NCBI GenBank assembly: GCA_025201765.1
Contig: MU623395.1
Location: 1-64,000 of the forward strand
Length of the DNA: 64,000 nucleotides
Source of the DNA: Daldinia sp. FL1419
Lineage: Eukaryota > Ascomycota > Sordariomycetes > Xylariales > Hypoxylaceae
Reading direction: 5' to 3'
Within the stretch, counting starts at the first letter, position 1. Each line of letters opens with the position of its first letter. Under the pieces are notes generated by a model. It worked only from the letters and a program-made list of their open reading frames with translations. It was not told the origin of the DNA and did no database searches. Below are positions 21,866 through 33,150 of this stretch, piece by piece. The translations under genes and the position numbers were made by a program.

Positions 21866-23794
21866 ATGGCGAGTTGGTATTCTCTCGGGATCGCCCTCTT
21901 TGCGGCAATGGGCACATTTCTCTTCGTAAGCTTATGTCTTGCTTTCTTTCTTATTATTCGTTATCATGTTTGTGAAACAACGGTAGTTATACTAATCGAT
22001 GATCTTCATAATAGGGATTCGACACTGGCATCGCCACAACTAGTGAGTCCCGAGCAAAGAACAGAGATCGCCGCGAAATATTGCTAAACAAGTTTGCCTA
22101 TTAGCCATCGCGCATCAAAGTTGGATCGATTATATGCATCACCCTTCCAATGGCCTTACGGGAGCAGTTGTGGCCGTGTATATCGCGGGTGAAGCTATCG
22201 GTGCTTTGGGTCAAACCTTTATAGGAGACAAGTTGGGTCGTATTCGATTCATGCAGCTACTATGCATCATAGTAACGATCGGTACGACGATCCAGACGGC
22301 CTCGGTTAACATAGGGATGTTCTTAGCGGGTCGTGCTATTGCAGGTATGGCCGTGGGTGCTATGGTTGCTACTGTGCCTATCTACCTGAGCGAGATCTCG
22401 GCGCCCAATCAGCGTGGCTTGATCGGAGGCATATCGGGATGTGGTATTTCTTTCGGTACTATGATGTCTAACTGGGTGGGATTCGCTTGTTCCTATGCGC
22501 CTTATGGTGCTACGCAATGGAGATTACCCCTGGGTATCCAAATACCCTGGGGCGTCATTATGTTCCTAGGTTTGGCCACGTTTATGCCCGACTCCCCGCG
22601 ACAGCTCATCCGCAACGGGAAAATCGAGGCAGCACGGCGCGAGTTTGCCAGGGTCCGACGAGACCTTCAGTCAAATGAAGTACATGACGAGTTTGCATTG
22701 ATGCAGGCGCAAATCGAGTTCGAAATGGCGCGTGAGGTTAAAACGTATCGCGAAGTTTTCACTCTTTTCGGCCGTCGAGCCATGGTATCTATTGTTGTCC
22801 AAACTTTTACAAGTCTGACTGGCATCAATGTAATTCAGTATTATCAGACAACACTTGTAAGTTCTTTTTCTCGTTCGCCCGTTCCCCCTACTTCTCCCAT
22901 TCCATACATGGTCGATCTCAAAGTCCGATTATCTCTTGTTAACCTAATTCTGTAGTATAAATCCTTGGGCATTGAACAAAAGACTATACTTGCATTGGCA
23001 GGCGTATATGGATCAGTTGCTTTCATCTCAAACACCATTACCACGCGATACTTAACAGATCAGTGGGGTCGCCGAAAGATGATCTTGGCCGGTTTATCAG
23101 GCCTTGTTTTAACCATGATATACTCCGCCGTGATGCAGCGTTTCTTCCAGGATAGCGAGAACAGGATCGGCAAAGGCTTTGCGGTATTGGGCATATATTT
23201 ATATGTAGCGTGGTATTATGGTAAGTGATATTTTCAGCTTTGCTTGGAAGTTTCTTTGACGCCTTTATTTTTTATTTTATTTTTTTATTTTTCAACTCCC
23301 CCATAGCCCTTATATAGTTTATTAGCCGACCATTTGAGGAAACGAATACTCTAACATTTGTTTCCATAGCAATGATTAACTCTACAACTTGGTTATATGG
23401 TGCGGAAGTGTTACCGATTGCGCTGCGCAGCAAGATAATGGGTCTCGCAGCAGCAAGCCACTTCATCGTCAATGTTGCCATTACAGAAGCCGGCCCGAGC
23501 GCCTTTGCCAATATCCGCGAGAACTATTACTACGTATTCGTTGGATGTACGCTGGTCTTCTTCATTATTGCGTATCTCTACTTCCCCGAGACACGTCAAA
23601 AGACCCTTGAGGAAATCGCGCGAGCCTTCGGCGATCAAGTCGTTCTGGTAGATGAGACACAAATTGATGGGGAGCAGGCCGTCTTAGCAGCGCAAGATGA
23701 GGAGAACAGGAGCATCACGAAGGCAGAGGATAAGGGTCAGGCTACAGCATCGACCACTTCGACTGTTCCCCCTTCAAATGCTTCCGCGTTATAA
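21866..23794 (+). CDS. MFS sugar transporter
   Basis: Exons 21866-21925, 22015-22042, 22105-22856, 22956-23220 and 23370-23794 give 509 residues with the 12-segment layout of fungal hexose/sugar permeases (plasma membrane, probably proton symport). Joined exons give GTFLF-GFDTGIAT in segment 1. Family signatures follow: DKLGRIRF after segment 2, GRAIAGMAVGAM, VPIYLSEI, PDSPRQLIR before the central loop, DQWGRRKM after segment 8, and PETRQKTLEEI after segment 12. The 28-nt exon 2 is unusually small, but both its joins preserve the motif. Substrate not predictable. The tail is acidic and Ser/Thr-rich. A second family member lies at 30581-32374. Confidence 0.9.
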
Positions 23795-24194
23795 TGAAGG
23801 CAATTCTAGCGCTTTAGTCCGAACTGAGACAAAATCTTATGGGCACTGCTTATGATAATTATATTCACTAGGAGTATGAACGAGGGATCCGTAGGCATTA
23901 TTTCATTTAAACACATAGCATACTTCTCACTGTCTTATATTCCTTTTTCAAGTCTAATATATTCGAGCACTAGGCTGTATAATGAATTACCCCCACTCCA
24001 ACCCCAATCCCTTATGCTAGGGTTTACTCGCACGGATTGTAACGAGCAAGATGATAAGGTACATGATATTCAGGTGCGTAAATCTGCCTCTCTACAAGTA
24101 TAGGAAATCATTCCACATCCATAATGAGTATTCCGATACTGAGTCTTAGCTTAGGAGACGACAACTATTTTTCCCAAAGCTCTTCGCATTGGCC
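23795..24194. other. Convergent 3' ends of the transporter and the DUF2306 gene
   Basis: The two genes end toward each other here. No other feature seen. Confidence 0.6.
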
Positions 24195-25317
24195 TTATTC
24201 CACCTTCTTGGCGGCGCTGCTGATCTCGCCAGCCCTGATGGCTTTGGAAACCTTGCGCTCGGGCGAAGTGTAGTGAATCTAAGTAATGGTCAGTTATTAT
24301 TGCCACAAACCGGTTAATCTATGAATATAGGTTCAAGCTTACGTAGACTTCAGCCAAGACGTAGTGGAGAATGATAGCAACATAGCCCGACATGCCGAAG
24401 CAGTGGGAGTGGGCAGCAGCAACACCCACTGGGTCGTCGTCGAGAACGTACACACGAACGGCAACGTGGCGGTCAGGGTCCTCTCCAGACCATTGGGGTG
24501 CACACTCAGGGTATTTCGCTTGGTACTCAGCCATAGTGGCGTTCTGAGCATCCATCAAGTACTCGATCTTGTCACATGGTATAGCGACATACCAGTTACC
24601 CATGTACGACATAACAATGGAAGTAGCCAACATGATAAGTCGGAGAGTAATGACAGAGCCGCCCTAGATCAGCAACCGCGTTAGCAATCAGTCCAAAACT
24701 TCCTAGTGTCGCCTATCTGACGAAAATCAGCAGGATAAAGGGAAACTTACATAAACCCAGGCGCGCAACATGTAATCACGGTGCTCCTGGATCTTGTGGT
24801 TCTTGGCCGCAACAAGACCCTTGTAAATCGCATTGACGAAGATGATAAACAGTAGCATGTTCATAGACTGGGTTTCGGTGCTGCCACCCATCGTGTGCTT
24901 CAACATCGGTATCGCGGAGCAGGCGCCGATGAGACCTAGCACGGACGAAATCCAGCCGCTGATTCGGTGGAGCCACATCGCCTTGCGTCGGAAGATGGGA
25001 ACAAACTGTGTAAAGGCGAGCAGGGAGGCGGGTAGCACACACCATAAGTGTGTTCTGATGGCGATTTGACCGGAAAGGAGGTTCAGGTAGTAGAAGCACT
25101 CGCCGGGAGTGGCGGCGCCCATGTTACCCCGGGCCATTCCCGGGCCGCTGCAGAAGACACCATAGAAGTCGAGGTACGGCAACCGAGATACAGAGAATCC
25201 GAGCAGAACACCACCGAAAATGGCCCACAGCCAGAAGTTGTAACCCTTCGAAAAGCCGACCGCTCGGGCGAGCTGGGTAATCGTGCCGCTCGACGGCTCA
25301 GTTGATGACACCGCCAT
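24195..25317 (-). CDS. DUF2306 multi-pass membrane protein
   Basis: Exons 25317-24751, 24663-24343 and 24278-24195 give 323 residues. The chain shows FWLWAIFGGVLLGFSVSRLP, HLWCVLPASLLAFTQFVP, HRISGWISSVLGLIG and NMLLFIIFVNAIYKG as membrane segments, then EHRDYMLRAWVY joined to GGSVITLRLIML. The conserved pattern (HRxxG before one helix, H(R)xWMLR-type before another) fits the fungal DUF2306 family of predicted membrane proteins. The last exon encodes a basic, Lys-containing cytosolic tail. Introns are 87 and 64 nt with GTAAGT donors. Function is unknown for the family. A heme- or quinone-linked role has been suggested by fold resemblance only. Confidence 0.82.
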
Positions 25318-27002
25318 TGCTGAAAGAAAGAAGCGAGCTTCTAGATGGCGTTATTTCGATAGGAGATCTTTCGACACGTTTTGTGCAACGGCTGAAACTT
25401 GAATCGAGTGTGAAGTTCTCGAAAGTCCTTGAGTTTGTTCTATGTCCAGAATCATCAAACTGCCAGTGATTGTATCATCCTTTTATATGTCAAGATCTCG
25501 CCCGTAGCCTCGGACGTCCCACGGGAATGCAACCGAAAGCTACTCGCAGGATCCTGCAAAGCGTCTCGAGACACAAGGTCTATCCCACAGTCGGGACTGG
25601 TCAGCATGGGTCCCATCCCGCATAGATCATCCCGAAAATATATTAACTATGGTTACGCAGGATTGGAGGCAATAAACTCTGCACGTACAGACCTGCAACC
25701 AACTGCCCAACCCGCCCCCATGGCTTACAACAAATAGGTTCCACGTGTCAAGGTCTCCAAGTCCGAAGAAGCGTCCCTTTTGGTTGCCACAACCGTCGTA
25801 TTCCTCCGAGATATTTTTCTGGCACTGCTACGCCCATTCAGCCCCTGAAGCTTTACTCCGACCAATATGGCGGGATACATAATCGTATAGGGCTTGAATA
25901 GTTACCGCATCCCCAGATCGAAGCCTTATAGGATGCTAACCAATCAGAGTCAACTATATTCTAAGCCAATATACCGATACGCTATAGTAAACTAATTCTA
26001 GTCAGATCTACACTTCCGCCGGGATGGTAAGCATTAGTGGCCTCCACTGCCCCATTCAAAGGTCCGCAGGTAACTTATACGCAATTTCTATAGAGGAAGT
26101 ACGCAGTGGCTTTATTCGACCACGGTGTTGTGGCTTGTGCAGGTGGAAAATCCCAGAGATAGATAAGTAAAAGCCAGGGGGTTTCTCATACAAAACTCCC
26201 TGGCAGTTACATAGTTACGCTGATGTTCTGACTGGAGCGAGTGGAGACCGCTAACGTTTAACCATCCTGGCGGTGTATGTATGTAGTCAGGTAGTCTGCT
26301 TATTCCAGGGACGTAGGAAGCGCGGGCATCATCGGCCGCCCCTTGTATACCCATGGGTCGGCGGGCATCGTCGGCCGTTCCTTGCATCCTCAATGTTCGT
26401 TGGCATCACATGACTGAAGTAGCCGCCCAACCCAGTCCACACAATCCACACAACGGGAACTGCAACGGTATCAATGAAACAATAAATGGGTCTTTTACTA
26501 TCCCGCACGCGGGTATTCCACACAATGGGAACTACGACGGTATCAATGGTATAATAAACGGGTCTTTTACTATCCCGCACGCGAGTATTCAAATATGTCC
26601 TCTTGCCACGGTCCACTTAGAAAAAAAGCCGAACCACCATTCCATTTCCAGAACCATGAACCCGTCTGTAACAGTCGGGATATCCCGAGCCTCAGTCGTG
26701 GTAAGAGAGGAGATGCAACACCCCATCTGCAAGATAAGACGGAGCTAGAGCAAGTCCCGTCCAACAGCCAATCATGCCAGCGGGCTACACCGCACTGCCG
26801 ATCTGCTACCCTATCAGTCATCCTATTAGTTCCACCTCTCAAAGTGTGAATATCTTCTCTAGATAGGCTGGACTCCCTCGTTCTCCTCTGCTTATCCCGC
26901 TGTCAGTCGGCTCACCGATCGATATCCGTCTCCTCAACTATTGACAGCGTATATTTAGTAAAAGTAGATTAGCGTCATTCTTGGAAGCCTGTGCTCGCCG
27001 AA
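25318..27002. other. Gene-free stretch with a 72-bp tandem duplication
   Basis: No gene recognised. 26353-26748 stays open for 131 codons because it contains the 72-bp duplication (a multiple of three). The peptide has no family I know. Two GC-rich copies of a GGGCATC-TCGGCCG segment also occur at 26322-26386. Confidence 0.5.
26447..26590. repeat. 72-bp direct tandem duplication, two copies
   Basis: Copy 1 26447-26518 and copy 2 26519-26590 both start CCACACAA-GGGAACT and share GGGTCTTTTACTATCCCGCA. Differences are single substitutions. The unit is 24 codons long, and the frame through it stays open and would repeat INGSFTIPHA. Confidence 0.85.
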
Positions 27003-28894
27003 ATGGAGGCACTGGGTGCGGTCGGGCTCGCGAACAACGTCCTCCAATTCGTCAGTATGGGATACAGCGTATTATCCGCATCAAAGGAAATGGATGGCAC
27101 CAGCCACGATTCGAGCCAGTCAATCAAGGACCGTTCAGTTCAACGCGCGGGAGATGAAACGTTTGGGTCCGAGCTTAGATGAAGGATTCCCGACGGGACG
27201 GGTGACAGGCGAGGGAGGGACTCTATGGAGACTAGTTGTGGAGTGTAGAAGACGGTCTGACGATATGCTTGTACTACTCAGCCTCCTGAAGAATGAAAAC
27301 CCTGGCAGCAAGTTGGATACGTTAAGCGCAGCCTTGCGGAACCTCAGGATGAAGCACGAAAGAGACCGGCGTGAAAAGAGATCTCGATAGCTGCCGAAAG
27401 CAGCTCGATCTCCAAATAGTCAATATGTCTAAGTAGGTATGGCAGCAAGATGATTTCATACAGACTATATTGTACATGATTTTTACATCATTGGTTGACG
27501 AGTAATTATGATAGGTCAGATCTCATTAGAGGGCTTGAAGAATTGGTCACGTCAGCCAGTTCGACCAACCAGAGCTTGACGAGCATCAAGCATGCTATAG
27601 AATCATTTCCGGCAGTTGTTAGCAGGACGGGTAGCCAATATCGATTCTCAGTTCTTAGACAAACTGCAGGATATCCCGCAGCTGTCAGACGCAACTCTAT
27701 TAGCATCTAAGCGGAAGCTATTCCTTGATGCTCCAAAGTACGAGGGTATGGAGGATCGATTCTACCTATTATGTGGAGCCTGCCCATGCAACAATACACT
27801 ACTTGAACGAATCCTTCAAGCCGACCCTGGTCACGATAGTGCATCCGCGGAGGATCCGATAAATGAAAGAAACACGGACCGTTCGGGTAATCAGGTAACC
27901 GCTTTCAGAAAGACGGATCGAGATCGTTTCACCAATTGGCTCCAATGCGGAAATAGGATTTTTCACATATCTGGTAAACCGGGGGCGGGAACGTCAACGT
28001 TGATGAAGTTCCTATGCAGAACAAATTAACAAGCCGCCACCTTGAGCAACGGTCTGGCGACAAAACTCTCGTGTTTGCCAAGTCATGTTTCTGGAGGCTT
28101 GGAAATGACACGCAAAAAAGTTTTATTGGTCTCATTCGCTCTCTTCTTTCCCAAATCCTCTCCGCCGCCCAAGAGCTGATCCCTGTTGCATTTGCCTCTG
28201 TGGAGCTCGTAAGTGTAAGTTCCTCAACTGGGCATTTTCAAATCCCGAGAATCTCTAAGACATGCGTTGCCAGCCGAGAATGGAAAACGAGATTATTGTC
28301 GGGTTTTCTGGACGTCTCCAACTGCGTATACGCATCAATATATCGCCGTATTTGTTAGTGATCGCCTCAAGAGTGTCTTACATTATCAAACACCAGTCAG
28401 CCGTGAAGACATGAAGCACGTTGCCACGAACATTGTGGATAGAGCTGAGGGTGTATTTCTATGGGTACAACTTGTCCTGAATGCTGTCGAATATGGCCCC
28501 TCAGAATTGATACCAAAAATAGATATGTTCCCCAAACGAACTTTATACTCTCTCGATCCACCCTGCTGATCGTTTAACAACTTTCGAAGCTTTAAGAATG
28601 GTAAGAACGGTACATGAAATGGAAAGCAGTAGCTTTCGTTTACTATTATTCCAATTCTATTTCCTCGATAGGATTATCGAGGATCTGATAGCGAGGATAA
28701 TGAATATTTTCCGGAAAGCAAAAGTCTTCTAGACGTTCGCCTCAGTCTTCATATTCATGCATAGTACCGTATATGAATTTCTGGAAGAGCGTCATATAAG
28801 GAAGACTATCAACAATACCGTGAGACAAGTCGACCTTATTGATTGCGCCTGCCAAACATTCCTTGCTTTGTATAAGTTCATTAAGAAGTTATAG
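27003..28894 (+). pseudogene. Decayed NACHT-type NLR (STAND NTPase)
   Basis: The order of fungal NLR parts is visible across several frames. An N-terminal domain (MEALGAVGLANNVLQFVS) is followed by helical sequence (DSCRKQLDLQIVN, then LEELVTSASSTNQSL after an intron). Next come a pre-NACHT segment (FRKTDRDRFTNWL), the P-loop ISGKPGAGTSTLMKFL at 27967-28014, then FAKSCFWRLGND, LIRSLLSQIL, CVASREW, NIVDRAEGVFLWVQLVL, IHPADRLTTFEAL and MHSTVYEFLEERH. Frame changes occur near 27105, 27370, 28025, 28300 and 28560, with stops. The P-loop lysine codon is replaced by ACG (Thr) at 27991-27993. I conclude an inactivated incompatibility or defence-type gene. Any C-terminal repeat domain is gone. Confidence 0.8.
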
Positions 28895-30580
28895 TATTTT
28901 TATAGTTTGAAGCATGAGCCTATATCTCTTTTTGACCATGGCTTAGTCCGCTTATTCAATTGCGCCGTGTTATACTTGCCGTGTTCCTTTTTGACAGTAG
29001 CACACCTCAATGACAAGATCGTTTTCTTGAATTCTTATAGCACTTATTGCATTAAACTCGTTTAAGACTAAAGTCGCTCTCAAGAAAAGTTAATTAGCTT
29101 GTTTGATTGATAAATATTAACGGAATGAAAATATATGGCGGCTGAATTTAACCGGATGCTCATATTCAGAGATATACAATATGTTGGCATCTACGTGAAT
29201 TCATTGAAAGACTCGACCCAAGCTATTTAATGTCAACTTTCAGTCCAATAGATGAGTATGGTATCACCCGAGAGTTCGTATTACTTTTAATGGGCTATAT
29301 CGGTTACCCTTTCCAAGCACGACTACATTATACTCGGCTATATGCGATGCTTGAATTGTGTTTCTCAAGAGAAATTTCCCCCTAACTACGACAACCTAGG
29401 GTTTGAGGGCCAGCAGAAATCTTCTTTTGATGGATTATCTAGATACCTAGTTATTCAAATCAATGCTTCGCGTATTCATATTTGGTTATGAATATACGAT
29501 CGAATATGACCGTGAAACGACATCTCCTCAAACATCCGTCTACCCGCTGCAGCTACTCGAAATATGTCTTAGTTATAGTTCTAGAACGCGGTTTGAACTA
29601 TATTTCGGCTCCCCTTGACGTGATAGTACCTACTAGTGATGAAATCTGCTTGCAAGTCTCTGCGGAGTATAACAACGATGCATGCGATCCTGGCGAGCAG
29701 TTGAACTGGGAGAACCAAACTTCCCATGGCGCTATACTACGTAGCAAAGTATGAGGCGATACCGAACATGTGATTTTGGTCGTACGATACATTTCATCTG
29801 ATCATATGATACATAAACAATTACTTGGTTGTATAGGGCGTCTTCCTCGGATAGCGTTTATATTATAATTACATACCTACCTAAGTTGGTATCTACCTAC
29901 CTCTCACAGGGGTTAGATTGGAATATACGAGGATTCCCGTCTTAGCATTTAATATACATATTCTCTTCATCGGACGTACGTAGACCTTAAAGTCATAATT
30001 CCCATATTAAACCCGCGTATTCGAATCAGTCCCGTTAAGCGCTGTGGGTCACCACCGCCGATTTAGAACCCCGATTAGGGACACCGAATAATACGGGGAT
30101 GTTTTAGTAAGCAAGATTAGTTAGTCGTTCCTTCCTTCCGTGTCCCGGCTGTATCTAATATGCAGGTGCTACATTAGATCCGGCTGCCTTCCGCACGCGC
30201 CTTTAGTTGTGGGACCCGAACGCCCTCCGATGGACGCCGGGAGGACCCACGACGTCACAAACAACAGAACCCGCTAGCCAAAAACGATGCAGACGAAGCG
30301 AAAGCTTACCTAAAAAAGTTTAACTACAGCACCATTACTCCCATGACCCCCGTATCTTATACTACATCCTGCCATCGTCCCCCTGCTTCCCCCTGCTGCC
30401 CCCCCCCCCGCTGCCCGCGCTGACACTATTTCTGTTGACGCTGACACCTTATCAGCAATTTTCCCCTTTCACGTAGTAGTAAAATGGTAGATCTCGCACT
30501 TCAATTCTAGATATTTCCCAAGTCTAGGTAAACTTACGGTAACGCCCAGTGAATTCAAGGAAGGCATTAGATGCGGTAAG
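28895..30580. other. Gene-free stretch and promoter of the second sugar transporter
   Basis: No gene recognised. The 90-codon frame at 29482-29754 has no family that I know. 29875-29900 holds a CTACCTACC run. 30355-30430 is a C-rich stretch with a run of nine C residues, within the promoter of the next gene. Confidence 0.5.
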
Positions 30581-32374
30581 ATGCGGCTCCTCAACCCGCT
30601 CCAAAAGCCCCCGGGCTATGTTCTCGCCAGTATCCTATGCTCTTTAGGCGGTTTCCTATTTGGCATCGATACCGGCATCATCGGCCCTGTTACCGTAATG
30701 GAAGACTTTACAGCTTACGTTGGGAATCCTTCCCCAATGATTCATGGTCTGATCGTCTCTTCCATTCTTATTCCCGCTGCGATTTCATCCTTTTTCGCTG
30801 GGAAGGTGGCGGACGTACTCGGCCGCCCTTATGGAATTGCTATCGGCTCGCTCATTTTCGGCGCCGGTGCCGCACTCGAGGGTGCTTCTATTCACATTGC
30901 TATGTTCGTTGTTGGCCGCATCGTTGAAGGCATTGGCGAAGGGCTTTATCTAAGTGTTCTTGTAGTGTAAGTCGTATATTCCCCCATCAATAAGACTAGG
31001 ATGAATTCTTATTATCGGGATTAGCTATATCTGCGAAATATCCCCACCGAGAAACCGCGGCGCTCTGACTACCGGACCTCAGTTGCTCATTACCCTTGGA
31101 TTAGTTACCGGGTTTTTCACCTGCTATGGTACTGCTAACATACCGTCCTCATTTTCATGGCGTCTTCCATTTATATTATTAGCTACTTGTTCTATCGTAT
31201 TCTCCATCTCCGTTCTACTATGGCTCCCTGCATCTCCTAGATGGCTCACGCTTCACGGGAGAACAAAAGAAGCGTCCGCAGCCTGGGAGAAACTTGACGT
31301 CCCTGCCGCTGATCGGGAGAAGATTATCGATCAATACGATGCTCCGGTTGTAGAAACTGCTATTCCTGATGCGAGCGGTGATACTGGTGCAGCGCATGTT
31401 ACTTCCACCACTGTTGCTACTCCAAAGCCCAAGAAGACGCAACTGCTTGATGTTTTCTCTACAGAGGCACGCCCACGTCTCTTTTTGGCTGTGTTTCTTA
31501 TGGGTATGCAACAGCTAAGCGGAATCGACGGCGTCCTTTATGTAGGTTCAGTTCTATTCTGTAACGTGTAGAAGCTAATTTTCCTTCCAGTATGCACCTC
31601 TTCTTTTCCAGCAAGCTGGATTGTCCTCGAATGAAGCTACTTTCCTCGCCTCTGGTGTCTCGGCTATCGTTATCTTTGCCGTCACCATTCCCGCTGCCAT
31701 CTTAGCAGACAAGTGGGGTCGCCGCGCCAACACCATCCTCGGTGGTTTGGGTATGGCTACGACAATGTTTCTCAGTAAGTGTCAATCTTGCCTAATATGC
31801 AAGGGTTCTTCGAGAAGCCTCTTGGATATCCGTAATTTATTCGGACGAAAATCTAGCCACTAACCTCATTTTCCTAGTGGGTTCCCTCTATGCAAGTAAC
31901 ACAGTCCACGCCAGCACCGGCGCTGGGCGCTGGGTAGTCGTAGTATGCATCTATCTATTCGCTGTGATATACGCGCTGTCCTGGGCTGTTGGAATTAAAA
32001 TCTACGCAGCGGAAATTCAACCTCAACGGACGCGTGCCAGCGCAACCTCCATCGCCCATGGTGGAAACTGGCTTTCCAACTTCCTTGTAGCACTTGTCAC
32101 GCCTACCCTTCTCGCGCGCACTAGCTACGGCGCGTACTTCTTGTTTGGCGGTTGCGCCTTATTAACTGCGGCCGTGTGCTTCGTTTTCATGCCTGAGACC
32201 CGCGGCCTAAGCCTGGGAGAGATCGACCAGGCGTTTTCACACCGGGGCGGCCAGGTCAGTGCCCTTAAAGAGTTCGCAAAGGGTTTGCGGAGGAGGACGC
32301 ACGTTCACGAGGGAGTACCTTCTTCGGTTGAATTGAATGTCTCACTTCGCCGGGGAGTTGGACAAGCAGTTTAG
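30581..32374 (+). CDS. MFS sugar transporter
   Basis: Exons 30581-30966, 31025-31541, 31591-31774 and 31878-32374 give 527 residues. Segment 1 reads GGFLFGIDTGIIGPV. ADVLGRPYGI follows segment 2, GRIVEGIGEG segment 4, and CEISPPRNRGALT appears after the first join. PASPRWLTLHGR opens the central loop, GMQQLSGIDGVLYY spans the second join, DKWGRR follows segment 8, and PETRGLSLGEIDQAF follows segment 12. All are sugar/inositol-transporter signatures, so I expect plasma-membrane sugar uptake. The central loop is longer than usual and rich in Thr/Ala. The tail ends in basic residues. Intron positions differ from those of the transporter at 21866, so the two are not a recent duplication. Confidence 0.9.
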
Positions 32375-33150
32375 ATACGCCCCTCTCGTCTTCATGCTGT
32401 TTAAGTTGGTAGTTGATAGTAGGCTCTTGGGCCAAATAGTGATAAAAAACGATGTGAAATTTAACAAGATATCAAGGAGGCATTTCTTGAATAACCAGCA
32501 CGAATAATTAAAGCCGACCTAATCAATATACTATATCTGATATATTAAAACAATTCGTTTCATAAGCTGTCTGCTAGCATCGTTAATCACAAATGCTCAA
32601 ACGTCTAAGCTCTGGGAATCCTGTCGGATTCAGTATGATACAAGTAGTTGATATAGCCATATAGCCAGATGCGTGATGGCGGAATAAAAAGGCAACGTAT
32701 TGGGGTGGTGGGGAGAACTATATACACGGCGCGCATCTTGGGTGTCCTGTCGATCGATCCTGCGTGACTCATCCATACGACGTCCTGTTTGTCTCCTCAG
32801 TCGTTCGTCCATCCATCCAGTTATATGCAAGTCATACCAGAAAAAAATCATGAGCAAGAAAACGAGCCAAATATGGAACCATGTCCATGCGTGAAAGGGT
32901 GAGCTATTCATCGACACCCCTGACAAAACGCCTCCGTATACCGCCATACGCCGCGCACCTTCCCTTGGATTCCAGGCCAGGTCTAAGGAAAATTGGGAAA
33001 GGAAAAAAAAACGGGATAGCCCGCTAAATAGGGTATAGAATAGAGGTAGTTATAATTAAACAAAGATGGTTTTTCCCAATGGGTAGTTTATGAAGTAGGG
33101 TAGCAAATAGCTAGTAAGTTATAGGAGCAAAAGTACTCGACGAACAGCTT
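32375..33150. other. Convergent 3' region of the transporter and SPT7
   Basis: A 105-codon minus-strand frame (32630-32947) with a hydrophobic stretch (WLVFLLMIFFWYDL) overlaps this region, but I know no family and see no promoter. No other feature. Confidence 0.45.

Noticed and set aside
26353..26748. 131-codon frame over the 72-bp repeat
   Set aside because: No family, and openness is explained by duplication of one open unit. Kept only as a repeat.
29482..29754. 90-codon plus-strand frame
   Set aside because: No recognised family, no promoter or splice evidence.
32630..32947. 105-codon minus-strand frame with a hydrophobic stretch
   Set aside because: Overlaps the convergent 3' region, no family, no start context. 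Insufficient to call a gene.
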